In this document: positions 29,549 through 38,400 of the stretch, one piece after another
Position numbering within the stretch: position 1 is the first letter of the stretch
Layout of the letters: each line of letters opens with the position of its first letter
Assembly: GCF_001042485.2 (NCBI RefSeq)
Contig: NZ_LBMN02000011.1
Coordinates: forward strand, 62,001 to 126,000
Direction of reading: 5' to 3'
Source: Bacillus paralicheniformis
Lineage (GTDB): Bacteria > Bacillota > Bacilli > Bacillales > Bacillaceae
Length of the DNA stretch: 64,000 bases
Position numbers and translations under genes: made by a program
Notes under the pieces: generated by a model
The model's input: the letters and a program-made list of their open reading frames with translations, nothing else
Databases searched by the model: none
What the model was told of the DNA's origin: nothing

Positions 29549-30742
29549 TTACTCATACCTCAATGCATCAATCGGATGAAGGCGGGCCGCTTTATTGGCC
29601 GGGATGAGGCCAAAGATAACCCCGATCGCCATGCTGAACAGGACGCCTCCGAGGACCACCTGCCAGGAAACGAGCGGCGGCCAACCGGCAAAAAACGAAA
29701 CTAGGGCGGCTCCGCCGTATCCGAGGCCGATGCCAAACACCCCGCCAATCAGCGTGATCAAAGACGATTCTATTAAAAATTGCATCAAAATCTGGCCTCT
29801 TGTTGCACCAAGCGATTTTCGAATCCCGATTTCCCTCGTCCGTTCCGTGACCGACACCAGCATAATATTCATGACGCCGATCCCGCCAACGAGTAAAGAT
29901 ATGCCTGCAATTGAGCCGATGAACATCGTCATAATTGTTGTAATCTGGCTGATCCCGGCCGCTATGGCCTCCATGTTCATCACTTCGTACGAGTCCGTGG
30001 TGCCGTGATTGTTGTTGACGGCCGCGGCAGCCTGCTTTCCGACGGCTTGCAGATGGTCGGCAGATTCAGCTTGAACGGAGACAGAGTCATAGTCGCTGAT
30101 GCCGAAGGACGATTTTAACATTGAAAACGGAACATACATCTCATTCATCCCCAACGCAAGCAGCCCGGCTTCTTCTTTTAATACGCCGATGATTTCAACG
30201 GGCTGGCCATTGATCCATACGACGCGGCCGAGAGGCGACTGCTGAGAAAAAAGTTCCTCCGCAAGTTTCGGCGAAACGACGGCGACCCTGCTTCCGGCAT
30301 TGTAATCCTCTTCTGAAAACTCTCTTCCCTTTTCGACTTCCATCGAGTTGATGCTGATATATCCGTCATTAATGCCGTTTACAGCGGCATCCGTTTTTTC
30401 ATCCCGGAAACGGACATTCATAGACTCGGTAGTTTTCGCAACGACATGCTTCACGCCTTCGAGTGACTTTAAACTTCTGATGTCTTCTTCGGTGAAGCCG
30501 GCGTCTAAATAGGCGTTGGGATTGGACGTCAATTCTTCATTGCTGGGCTGATAATAGATTTCGACCGTGTTGCCGGGCCCGCTGATCGTCTGCTTGAGCA
30601 TTTGCTCTCCTCCTTGCCCCGCTGCAACAACGACAATAACAGAGCCTACACCGATAATGATTCCGAGCATTGTTAAAATCGAGCGCAGTTTATGGGAAAG
30701 GATGGAACTTAACGCCATTCTCAAGTTTTCGATGAGATTCAT
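29549..30742 (-). CDS. yknZ: YknZ, MacB-type ABC permease
   Basis: Permease of a MacB-type exporter (397 residues): one N-terminal helix (LRSILTMLGIIIGVGSVIVV), an extracellular MacB_PCD domain (about 45-245), and an FtsX domain with three helices (about 270-397) containing VTERTREIGIRKSLGA. With YknX and YknY it forms the transporter that protects B. subtilis from the SdpC toxin. The ATG overlaps the yknY stop by four bases. Confidence 0.93.
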   Translation of the reverse strand: MNLIENLRMALSSILSHKLRSILTMLGIIIGVGSVIVVVAAGQGGEQMLKQTISGPGNTVEIYYQPSNEELTSNPNAYLDAGFTEEDIRSLKSLEGVKHVVAKTTESMNVRFRDEKTDAAVNGINDGYISINSMEVEKGREFSEEDYNAGSRVAVVSPKLAEELFSQQSPLGRVVWINGQPVEIIGVLKEEAGLLALGMNEMYVPFSMLKSSFGISDYDSVSVQAESADHLQAVGKQAAAAVNNNHGTTDSYEVMNMEAIAAGISQITTIMTMFIGSIAGISLLVGGIGVMNIMLVSVTERTREIGIRKSLGATRGQILMQFLIESSLITLIGGVFGIGLGYGGAALVSFFAGWPPLVSWQVVLGGVLFSMAIGVIFGLIPANKAARLHPIDALRYE

Positions 30743-31431
30743 TGCACCGTCCCCCTCCGCTCTGTTTCCGGCGAGACGATCACACCGTCCCTCACCATGA
30801 TGATCCGGCTTGTATAATCTGCAATCTCCGGTTCGTGGGTGACGAGCACCACCGTCGTTCCTTCCTCATTCAATTCGGTGAATTGCTCCATGATATCCCG
30901 GCTTGTTTTCGTATCGAGCGCTCCGGTCGGTTCATCGGCCAATATCAGCTTCGGTTCATTGACGATCGCTCTTGCGATGGCTACACGCTGTTTTTGGCCG
31001 CCGGAAAGCTCGTTCGGCAAATGGCGCATTCTGTCCTTGAGCCCGACTTTTTCAAGCGCCCGTTCGGCCCGCTCCCGCCGCTCTTTTCTTGGAATGCCGG
31101 AGTAGATCATCGGAAGCTCCACATTCTTTATGGCATTCAGTCTCGGCAGAAGCTGAAACTGCTGAAAAACAAAACCGATTAAACGGTTTCTGACGCCGGC
31201 AAGCTCCCTTTCACCATATGATGAAATATCCTCGCCGTCCAGCCTGTAAATACCCGATGTCGGGCGGTCAAGACAGCCGATAATGTTCATGATTGTCGAT
31301 TTTCCGGAACCGGAAGGCCCCATGATGGACAGATATTCACCCGGCTCAATTTTCATATTGATCTCCCTGAGAACATCAATGGTTTCCCCTCCGATTTGGT
31401 AGCTTTTTTTCACGCGGGAAAGCTCAATCAT
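30739..31431 (-). CDS. yknY: YknY, ABC transporter ATPase
   Basis: ATPase of the MacB/LolD type (230 residues). Walker A is GPSGSGKST, the signature LSGGQKQRVAIARA, Walker B LILADEPTGALD, with the switch His in VTHEPE. It energises YknX-YknZ by mechanotransmission rather than moving substrate through a channel. Both ends overlap neighbouring genes by four bases, so translation of yknXYZ is coupled. Confidence 0.94.
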   Translation of the reverse strand: MIELSRVKKSYQIGGETIDVLREINMKIEPGEYLSIMGPSGSGKSTIMNIIGCLDRPTSGIYRLDGEDISSYGERELAGVRNRLIGFVFQQFQLLPRLNAIKNVELPMIYSGIPRKERRERAERALEKVGLKDRMRHLPNELSGGQKQRVAIARAIVNEPKLILADEPTGALDTKTSRDIMEQFTELNEEGTTVVLVTHEPEIADYTSRIIMVRDGVIVSPETERRGTVQ

Positions 31432-32564
31432 TGAAGCTTCACTTCCGTTCCGCTTTTCATGTCCTCGGCCGGGTTTGCGATAACCCGGTCCTTGTTCGTC
31501 AGACCGCCGGTAATTTCAACGACGCCATCTGCTTTCTCGCCGGTTTTGACATTGATCCTTTTCGCCTTTCCGTCTCTGACGACATACACGTATGATTGAT
31601 CATCATCCTGCTTGACGGCATCTTCAGGAAGAGCCTGAATGGTTCTTTTGTCCGTCTGGATTTTGAGAATCATATTGAAGCCGGGCTTTGCTTTAGGACG
31701 CTCCCCTTTTATTTTGACTTCAAACGGATATTGAACAGCTTGTTCCTTTCCTCCCGCAGCACCTGCAGACGCCTCTTCTTCGGGAACCAATCCGACTTGA
31801 GAGATTCTGCCCCGCCACTCTTTATTTTGGATGACATCCGATGTGATGGTCACGTTCTGTCCCTTTTTCACTTTCAATGTGTCATACTCTGACAACACAC
31901 CTTTAACGACAAGCTTGTCCTCGTTACCTATATGTATAACCGGCTTTTGAATATCCGATTGCTTTAAGGCGGCTTGTTTATCAGCGGTGATCACTGTCCC
32001 GTCAATGCCGCTTTTTACTTGCAGCGCTGCAGATTTTTTCGCGAGCGTTTCCTTTTGCAGGTCGGCTTGTTTCAGCTCAAGCTGAAGCGATTTTTCTTCC
32101 ATTTCAAGCTGGGACCGTTCGTCATCCATTTGCCTTTTGGCTTTTTCCGCTCCCAGCTCAGCCTTCAGCTCGTCTTCCTTGCTTTTTAGACTGCTGATTT
32201 TTCGCTTTACCTGTTCAAGCTGGAGTTCCTTCGATTGAATGGATAAAGCATTCTGTTCTTTTTCCAGGCGAATTTCTTCGTTCGTATAGGTGAAAAGCAC
32301 ATCTCCTTTTTTCACCTTGTCGCCTTCTTTTACTTTGATGTCGGCAATTTTCCCTTTTTCGGGTTCAAAATATTCGTATTGTTCGTTGGCAAACTTTAGG
32401 GCGCCCGGAACCATGACTTCAGAAGAAATCTCTTTCTCTTCCAATTTGACGGTTTGGACCGCTGTTTCAGCCCCTCCGCCCGTTTGCACCGAGCGGTAGA
32501 GGTTGAGTCCGATAAAAAGCGCAGCAGCCCCAACAATGATAATGCCGATCCATATTTTTTTCAT
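31428..32564 (-). CDS. yknX: YknX, periplasmic-adaptor-like membrane fusion protein
   Basis: An HlyD/RND-type adaptor (378 residues) anchored by one N-terminal helix (IWIGIIIVGAAALFIGLNLY). A split lipoyl/barrel-sandwich domain (KVKEGDKVKKGDVLFTY and the VKSGIDGTVITADK half) surrounds a Lys/Glu-rich coiled-coil hairpin (about 110-180), followed by beta-barrel and membrane-proximal domains. In B. subtilis YknX forms hexamers with YknYZ. It starts directly after yknW. Confidence 0.92.
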   Translation of the reverse strand: MKKIWIGIIIVGAAALFIGLNLYRSVQTGGGAETAVQTVKLEEKEISSEVMVPGALKFANEQYEYFEPEKGKIADIKVKEGDKVKKGDVLFTYTNEEIRLEKEQNALSIQSKELQLEQVKRKISSLKSKEDELKAELGAEKAKRQMDDERSQLEMEEKSLQLELKQADLQKETLAKKSAALQVKSGIDGTVITADKQAALKQSDIQKPVIHIGNEDKLVVKGVLSEYDTLKVKKGQNVTITSDVIQNKEWRGRISQVGLVPEEEASAGAAGGKEQAVQYPFEVKIKGERPKAKPGFNMILKIQTDKRTIQALPEDAVKQDDDQSYVYVVRDGKAKRINVKTGEKADGVVEITGGLTNKDRVIANPAEDMKSGTEVKLQ

Positions 32565-33260
32565 TTACATTGCTCCTTCAAATGTATCGAAGAAATTCCT
32601 CGCGATTCCGCCTGTTAAAGCGAGCAAAATGGAGATCACAAATAAAATGATCACACCGGTCCAAGCCGCTTTTTTGGAGATGCCCCCAACCTTTTGGAGA
32701 CCCAGTGCAACCAGTGCGAGCGACCAGATGGTGAAAATATCAAATACACCTAATACCGATTTGAGCGGCTCGTCTGCCGGGATGATGCTGCTTAAAGACG
32801 TGATGGCGATCGTGGGATCAATATTTGAATAATAGATCACAAGCCCGCCTATGAATTGCCCGATAGCCGCAATAAAATATGTAAAAACAGACAGCGAAAA
32901 CATGTGAACAAAATTGGTTGTTCCTCTTCCGATTTTGACAATCAGCCAATAGATTAAAGCGCTGATCAGCAAGGCAATCACAAAGCCGATGATCCCGCCG
33001 ATGATCCCGCCGATGATCCCGATTCTCTTCATAGTGGCTTCAAATGTTTCATCATCTCCCGGCATTTCCGACAAATCGGTAGATAACACCGTTTTTTCGC
33101 TGAGCATATACGCGCCGGTAACCGACAATAATAAAACAATAACAAGCGGAAACCAGACAGCCGGCTTTTCTCTCATTCTCTCAAACTGTTCTCCGGGATG
33201 GGTAATCAATCCGAACAATGACGGATTTTTTACTTTTTCAGTTTCTAAATGCGTTTCCAT
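32565..33260 (-). CDS. yknW: YknW, Yip1-family membrane protein
   Basis: A 231-residue Yip1-domain membrane protein with about five hydrophobic segments and a glycine/isoleucine repeat in the second one (IGIIGGIIGGIIGFV, encoded by near-identical 12-base repeats around 32985-33020). It is the first gene of yknWXYZ and supports assembly of the complex. A SigW promoter lies immediately upstream. A paralogue lies at 28649. The start follows AAGGGGGATACAT. Confidence 0.92.
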   Translation of the reverse strand: METHLETEKVKNPSLFGLITHPGEQFERMREKPAVWFPLVIVLLLSVTGAYMLSEKTVLSTDLSEMPGDDETFEATMKRIGIIGGIIGGIIGFVIALLISALIYWLIVKIGRGTTNFVHMFSLSVFTYFIAAIGQFIGGLVIYYSNIDPTIAITSLSSIIPADEPLKSVLGVFDIFTIWSLALVALGLQKVGGISKKAAWTGVIILFVISILLALTGGIARNFFDTFEGAM

Positions 33261-33294
33261 ATGTATCCCCCTTAAAAAATGAATTACCAGTTTA

Positions 33295-33320
33295 TACGCA
33301 GAATCATCTAAAATGTTTCA
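33295..33320 (-). promoter_or_regulatory. SigW promoter of yknWXYZ
   Basis: On the minus strand TGAAAC (33320-33315) is followed after 16 bases by CGTA (33298-33295) within CGTATA, an exact match to the SigW consensus. yknWXYZ belongs to the SigW envelope-stress regulon in B. subtilis. The predicted start is about 28 bases before the gene. Confidence 0.88.
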
Positions 33321-33341
33321 CCTCTGTTTTCTCAAAAAAAC

Positions 33342-33410
33342 GCCCCGGCCGCATTTCAGAATATGCGGCCGCGGACGGTTTCAGAATATGCGGCCGCGGA
33401 CGGTTTCAGT
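33342..33410 (-). repeat. Tandemly duplicated arm of the yknV terminator
   Basis: A 25-base unit beginning TTTCAGAATATGCGGCCGCG occurs twice back to back (33355-33379 and 33380-33404), with a partial third TTTCAG. On the minus strand CGGCCGCAT pairs with ATGCGGCCG (33346-33354) and is followed by GGGCG and seven T residues, forming the yknV terminator. The duplication adds a second possible left arm. It lies between yknV and the SigW promoter. Confidence 0.75.
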
Positions 33411-35231
33411 TTAGTTTCGCTGAAACATTTGATACTGCGCTTTCACCAGCTCATAATACATTCCACGTTTTTCGATTAATTCCTGGTGATTTCCTTCCTC
33501 TATTTTCCGGCCGTGGTCAAGAACCAGGATTTTATCCGCATCCCTTATCGTTGAAAGCCTGTGAGCGATCATAATAGCCGTTCTGCCATGGAGCAGGGTT
33601 TTCAATGCAGCCTGAATCTTGACTTCCGTTTCTGTGTCAATACTTGCGGTTGCTTCATCAAGGATCAGAATGCGAGGGTCTGCCAGGAGCGCCCTCGCGA
33701 ATGAAATGAGCTGCCGCTCACCTGCCGATAATACATTGCCGCGTTCTTCCACTTCTGTGGCGTATCCATTCGGAAGCGCTGAAATAAACGAATCGGCCCC
33801 GACAGCTTTTGCTGCTTCGATCACTTCTTCATCGGCGGCATTCGGACGGCCAAAACGAATATTTTCCATAATCGTTCCGGAAAAAATAAACGTATCCTGC
33901 AGCACGATGCTGATTTGCGAACGAAGATCGGAAAGCGAGATATCGGTAATCGGTATTCCGTCCACTTTGACAGTCCCGCCTGTTGCATCGTAAAACCTGC
34001 TGATCAGATTCGCGATCGTCGTCTTCCCTGATCCTGTATGTCCGACAAGCGCGAGCGATGTTCCCGCCGGCACCTCAAATGAAATGCTGTGCAGCGCCTT
34101 GCGATTCCCGTCATAAGAAAATTCCACCTGTTCAAATTCGATCCGGCCTTTTAATTCTTTAATTTTGACCGCATCTTCCTTGTCTGCCACACTCGGTTTT
34201 TCATCCAGAAATTCAAATATCCTCTCTGACGAAGCCATCCCCATCAACAGCTGGTTGTAGACTTGGCCGAGCCTTGAAATCGGCTCCCAGAACATTCCGA
34301 GATAGAAGGCGAATGAGACAAATACACCGATCGTAATCGTTTCATTGATGATTAAGCTTGTGCCGTACCAGATTAAAATGGCCGTCCCGACGGCGTTTGT
34401 CATTTCTACAAGCGGGCGGAATGTCGCATTTTTTTTCGTCGCTCCCCGCCAGGCTTCAAAGTTCTCGCTGTTGACGCCTTCAAAATACATCATATTCTCT
34501 TTTTCCTGCGTAAATGCCTGAGTGACCCGGATGCCTTGAATGCTTTCATTCAAATGGGAATTCAGTTTGGACTGCTTTAAGCGCACCTTTTGCCAGGATC
34601 GTCGGATTTTCCTTCTGAGATTGGTTGAAATGAAGAACATAACAGGCAGCGTCACCATGATGGCGATGGTCAGCTCAGGACTGAGCGAAAACAGAATGAC
34701 GATAATACCGAAGAGGAGCAGGATATCCATCAATAAATTGATGACTCCGCTCGTAAATAATTCCTGCAGAGAATTGATGTCATTCATGATCCGGACAAGG
34801 ATGGAACCTGCCGAACGCTCATCGAAAAAGCGATGCGACAGCCGCTGAACATGCGTAAATAAATGCTGTCTGAGATCATAAATGACATGCTGGCCAAGCT
34901 TGTTCATCCAGCGGATTCTCAACACATTGCTAACATAATTGACAAGATATAATCCACTGATGACGGAGATCAGAATCGCAAGAAGATTCATATCCCGGCC
35001 TGCGATTGCTTTGTCGAGCGCATAGACGCCGATCAAAATCGGCACCGTCAGCCGGATCGCCGCCGAGATCATGACCGTTAAAAAGGAGAGCGGCAGCAGA
35101 TTTTTTCGGTAAGGCTTTAAATATTTGAGCAGCCTCCACATCTGCGCCCAGTTAAAAGGCTTTTCAATGATTTGGTCTGAAGTATAAAAAAACCGATTCA
35201 TCAATGTTTGTTTTTTCGCCTGATTTTCCAT
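33411..35231 (-). CDS. yknV: YknV, ABC exporter half-transporter
   Basis: A 606-residue type IV ABC exporter half: six-helix membrane domain (about 40-340), then ATPase with Walker A GHTGSGKTT and Walker B ILILDEATASID carrying the catalytic Glu. The signature is LSAGERQL rather than LSGGQ. Its partner YknU has the canonical signature and a substituted Walker B acid, so the pair should be a heterodimer with one degenerate site, like BmrCD. Substrate unknown. Confidence 0.9.
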   Translation of the reverse strand: MENQAKKQTLMNRFFYTSDQIIEKPFNWAQMWRLLKYLKPYRKNLLPLSFLTVMISAAIRLTVPILIGVYALDKAIAGRDMNLLAILISVISGLYLVNYVSNVLRIRWMNKLGQHVIYDLRQHLFTHVQRLSHRFFDERSAGSILVRIMNDINSLQELFTSGVINLLMDILLLFGIIVILFSLSPELTIAIMVTLPVMFFISTNLRRKIRRSWQKVRLKQSKLNSHLNESIQGIRVTQAFTQEKENMMYFEGVNSENFEAWRGATKKNATFRPLVEMTNAVGTAILIWYGTSLIINETITIGVFVSFAFYLGMFWEPISRLGQVYNQLLMGMASSERIFEFLDEKPSVADKEDAVKIKELKGRIEFEQVEFSYDGNRKALHSISFEVPAGTSLALVGHTGSGKTTIANLISRFYDATGGTVKVDGIPITDISLSDLRSQISIVLQDTFIFSGTIMENIRFGRPNAADEEVIEAAKAVGADSFISALPNGYATEVEERGNVLSAGERQLISFARALLADPRILILDEATASIDTETEVKIQAALKTLLHGRTAIMIAHRLSTIRDADKILVLDHGRKIEEGNHQELIEKRGMYYELVKAQYQMFQRN

Positions 35232-35243
35232 AGCAAGAGCCTC

Positions 35244-37001
35244 CTATCCTGCAAAATGCGGCTCATTCAACACATTTTGATCTTTATACTGCAAATCAAA
35301 AATCCGTTTGTATAAACCGTTTTCTTCCAATAATTGTTCGTGTGTTCCCCTTTCCTTAACAACACCTTTATCGAGCACAAGAATTTCGTCGGCATGCTTT
35401 AAGGATGAGATTCTGTGAGCGATGATGAACGTCGTCCGATCCCGCATCACTTCCCGCAATGCAAGCTGAATACGGTGCTCCGTTTCCATGTCAACGGCAC
35501 TCGTCGAATCATCGAGGATGAGAATGCCCGGGTTCAGACAAATCGCCCTCGCAATCGCGATTCGCTGTTTTTGGCCACCGGACAGTCCGAGCCCCCTCTC
35601 GCCGAGCATCGTATCGTATTGGTTCGGAAGCTCCATGATAAAATCGTGCGCCTGGGCTCTTTTCGCGCTTTCGATGATCTCTTCCATTGATGCATCAGGA
35701 TTTCCATAAGATATGTTTGATCTGATCGTTGATGAAAATAAAAACGATTCCTGCGGGACGACGCCGATATTGGAGCGCAGCATTTTTAATGAGTAGTGTT
35801 CAAGCGGCTTGCCGTCGATCATGATCCGGCCGGATGTCGGCTCATAAAAGCGGCTCAGCAGTTGAATGATACTGCTCTTTCCTGACCCCGTCGCACCGAT
35901 TAACCCGATCGTTTTGCCGCGCTCGGCTTGAAAAGACACTCCATGCAGTGCTTCAGCGTTTTCTTTTGTATATTGAAGGGAAACATCGCTGAATACGACA
36001 TCGCCGTTCAGTCTGCCGTTTTTCACCGCATGTCCGCTGTCGGTGATTTCCTCTTTGGCATCAAGAATTTCCAGCAGCCGCTCTCCTGATGCTTTCGCTT
36101 GTGAAAACAGGTTGATGACATAACCGAGGTTCATGATCGGCCACATTAAGTAATTGACAAGACTGAAAAAAGCGACAAGCTCCCCCGGTTTTAAGCTGTT
36201 TTGCATCACGAGCCAGCCGCCGAACGACAACAGGGCAACGAGGCAAATATTGCCGATAAACTCCATCAGCGGAAAGAATTTAGACATGATAAACGAAGCG
36301 TTTAAGTTTTTATTTCGAAAATGGTCATTTGAATGAGTAAAGTTTTGAATCTCAAAATCTTCTTTTGATAAAGATTTAACGGTATTCATGCCGCTGATAT
36401 TTTCCTGAACTTTCGTATTTAAACGGGCGAAAGATTTTCTTATGTTCCGAAAAGCCGGATGCACTTTTTTATCAAACCTGTAGACAACCGCTCCTAAAAA
36501 CGGCAGAGAAGCAATCGTTACCAGAGTCAGCGGCACAGAATAAGAAAACATGACAGACAGACTGAAGGTGACAAGCAGGATAAAGCGAATCGCCTCAGCA
36601 AAACCGAAAGATAAAAAGAATCTGATGCCTTCGACGTCAGCCGTAAGCCTCGACATTAAATCTCCCGTTTTAGCGCTGTCATAATACTTGAACGGCAGAC
36701 GCTGCAACTTCGCATACAGCTCTTTTCTTAACCGGTAGACCGAGCGGATTCCGAACATATCTCCAAGATACTGATGAAAAAAAGTAGCTGCGCCCTTCGC
36801 CGCCATGACAGCGATGAACCCGAGGCTGATCCATATGACCAAACCGTACCTTCCGCCGAGAATCACTTCATCAATTGTCATTTGCAGAATAATCGGGTAA
36901 ACAACAGTGATCGCCGTCATCAGAAGCATCGACACAAGCGACCACAAGAACATTCTTTTATAAGGCCAATAAAAATCTTTTAGTTTTTTAAGGGACTCCA
37001 T
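35244..37001 (-). CDS. yknU: YknU, ABC exporter half-transporter
   Basis: A 585-residue ABC exporter half: membrane domain (about 15-310) and ATPase with Walker A GATGSGKSS, signature LSGGQKQR and Walker B ILILDDSTSAVD, in which the catalytic Glu position is Asp. Pairs with YknV, 12 bases downstream. The ATG at 37001 is nine bases after AAAGGTG and gives the B. subtilis length; GTG codons upstream are unlikely starts. Confidence 0.9.
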   Translation of the reverse strand: MESLKKLKDFYWPYKRMFLWSLVSMLLMTAITVVYPIILQMTIDEVILGGRYGLVIWISLGFIAVMAAKGAATFFHQYLGDMFGIRSVYRLRKELYAKLQRLPFKYYDSAKTGDLMSRLTADVEGIRFFLSFGFAEAIRFILLVTFSLSVMFSYSVPLTLVTIASLPFLGAVVYRFDKKVHPAFRNIRKSFARLNTKVQENISGMNTVKSLSKEDFEIQNFTHSNDHFRNKNLNASFIMSKFFPLMEFIGNICLVALLSFGGWLVMQNSLKPGELVAFFSLVNYLMWPIMNLGYVINLFSQAKASGERLLEILDAKEEITDSGHAVKNGRLNGDVVFSDVSLQYTKENAEALHGVSFQAERGKTIGLIGATGSGKSSIIQLLSRFYEPTSGRIMIDGKPLEHYSLKMLRSNIGVVPQESFLFSSTIRSNISYGNPDASMEEIIESAKRAQAHDFIMELPNQYDTMLGERGLGLSGGQKQRIAIARAICLNPGILILDDSTSAVDMETEHRIQLALREVMRDRTTFIIAHRISSLKHADEILVLDKGVVKERGTHEQLLEENGLYKRIFDLQYKDQNVLNEPHFAG

Positions 37002-37195
37002 TTGCACCAGCACCTTTCCAATTCATGTAAAACAAGGACACATCATCTAATATATCGGTTTGCGAAATAAAATTCCACCGATTTTACAAAATTCAGACTT
37101 ATTATGGAGTTTTCCTCCTTCTTCCGCTTGAAATAAATCCTTTTTAAAATGTGACAGTCAATAAAAAATAGTTTCTTGTTGGCAAAGGAAATTTT

Positions 37196-37224
37196 TTGAT
37201 GAATGAAGGAAGATGATGTAAAAT
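37196..37224 (+). promoter_or_regulatory. Promoter of the Rok paralogue
   Basis: TTGATG (37196-37201), 17 bases, TAAAAT (37219-37224), placing a start about 35 bases before the gene. Confidence 0.65.
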
Positions 37225-37267
37225 AATAGAAAATGTTATCAAATTATGAATGACGGAGTTGATTGCA

Positions 37268-37645
37268 ATGGCGAAAAGAGAGGCTTTAAAAAAACAGCTT
37301 CTCCTCTTAGGTGAATTGGAACAAAAAATCTGGAAGGACTTCCGGAAAGAACGCGAAGGGATTTACGCAAGGTTAGGAGAACTTGACAGACAAATCCAGC
37401 GACATAGACGTTCCACTAAAGAGTATTATGCAGCACATTGCGTAGACATTATTAAACAGCAAAAAGGAAAAATTGTAACGACAAAAGAACTGAAAATGAA
37501 ACTGAAAGAAAGAACCAATTTTAACGTTCACCGTATTAGTGAGCTTTATGACTTGATTCAAAAATTAGAACCAAACATTTCGAAAGAACGGCGCGGCTGT
37601 TTTATTTATCTGGAAAACGGTTCGAAAAAAAACGTCGGTCGGTAA
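37268..37645 (+). CDS. Rok paralogue, small nucleoid-associated repressor
   Basis: A 125-residue basic protein with the Rok layout. Its N-terminus (KREALKKQLLLLGELEQKIWKDFRKEREGIYARLGELDRQ) follows that of Rok at 43144 (EREALRLRLEQLNEAEVKVIREYQIERDNIYAKLRELDRP), the oligomerisation helix pair. A linker of about 10 residues replaces the roughly 65-residue Gln-rich linker. The C-terminal part (about 55-115) keeps the winged-helix pattern ending GCFIYLE, as Rok has GQYILE. Plasmid sRok proteins have the same short form. DNA silencing of AT-rich DNA is inferred. The start at 37268 follows GGAG. Confidence 0.78.
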   Translation: MAKREALKKQLLLLGELEQKIWKDFRKEREGIYARLGELDRQIQRHRRSTKEYYAAHCVDIIKQQKGKIVTTKELKMKLKERTNFNVHRISELYDLIQKLEPNISKERRGCFIYLENGSKKNVGR

Positions 37646-37674
37646 CAGGCTCTATGCCTGAACCGACCGACGTT
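37631..37674. terminator. Terminator between the Rok paralogue and moaD
   Basis: A 13-bp perfect stem AACGTCGGTCGGT/ACCGACCGACGTT enclosing a second small stem CAGGC/GCCTG. The minus strand continues into eight T residues, so it mainly ends the mo operon. The left arm lies inside the last codons of the Rok paralogue. Confidence 0.9.
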
Positions 37675-37675
37675 C

Positions 37676-37909
37676 TCAACCTCCGCTGACCGGGGGAATA
37701 AGAGCAACCGTATCTCCAGACTTAACCTCACTGTTTCCTCTTCTGTACACTTCGTTGACAGCGATCATCGCTCGGTCCGTCCCCTGAAGATTGTAAGTTT
37801 CTTTTAAAAACTGTCTGATGTCGTCTGTTGTCGTTTTTTCTTCATTTATATCAACGCTCTGCGCACCCGCTTGTTCGGCAAGCTGGGCAAACAGTAAAAT
37901 TTTAATCAA
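37676..37909 (-). CDS. moaD: Molybdopterin synthase small subunit MoaD
   Basis: A 77-residue ubiquitin-like sulfur carrier ending in the required Gly-Gly (PPVSGG). It is thiocarboxylated by MoeB and donates sulfur to precursor Z within molybdopterin synthase. It overlaps moaE by four bases and is the last gene of the operon, before a strong terminator. Confidence 0.94.
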   Translation of the reverse strand: MIKILLFAQLAEQAGAQSVDINEEKTTTDDIRQFLKETYNLQGTDRAMIAVNEVYRRGNSEVKSGDTVALIPPVSGG

Positions 37910-38400
37910 AGGTCAGCACCTCTTTTTCTGTCGGAAGCCGCTGCTTCCAAATCTGGTTTCCCTTCCGGGTATTCAGTTGTCTCAAGCTGGTCGCCGATCC
38001 AAGTCTCGCCGTCCTCCCAATGTTCTTTTTTCCAAATCGGCACAATTTGCTTTATCCTTTCGATCGCATATTCGTTCGCTTCATATGCCGCTTTCCGGTG
38101 AGGTGACGACACCGCGATCACCACGGCCGCGTCGGAGATGTCCAGCCTGCCGATGCGATGGGTAATCGCTGCAGCTGTACCAGGCCATTTTTCATTGATT
38201 TCTTTCCCGATCTGAGCAAGCATGCTGACCGCCATTGGAACATATGCTTCATATTCGAGATAGAGTGTCTTTTTTCCATTTGTCCATTCTCTCACTGTTC
38301 CAATAAACGTCGTGATGGCACCGGCTTCCCTTTTTTCAACTTTTTTGACGATATCTTCGATGACAATCGGCTCTTTTGTTATAACAAATCGTTCAGACAA
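37906..38400 (-). CDS. moaE: Molybdopterin synthase large subunit MoaE
   Basis: Large subunit (164 residues) of molybdopterin synthase. Conserved [18 protein letters not shown], the [22 protein letters not shown] core and the active-site lysine region [16 protein letters not shown] are present. The start is a TTG seven bases after AAAGGAGG and overlaps the end of mobB by 22 bases. Together with MoaD it makes the dithiolene of the molybdenum cofactor. Confidence 0.94.
   Translation of the reverse strand: MSERFVITKEPIVIEDIVKKVEKREAGAITTFIGTVREWTNGKKTLYLEYEAYVPMAVSMLAQIGKEINEKWPGTAAAITHRIGRLDISDAAVVIAVSSPHRKAAYEANEYAIERIKQIVPIWKKEHWEDGETWIGDQLETTEYPEGKPDLEAAASDRKRGADL

Noticed and set aside
33345..33410. 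Short tandem repeat considered as a CRISPR-like array
   Set aside because: Only two adjoining units without spacers; it is the arm of a terminator.
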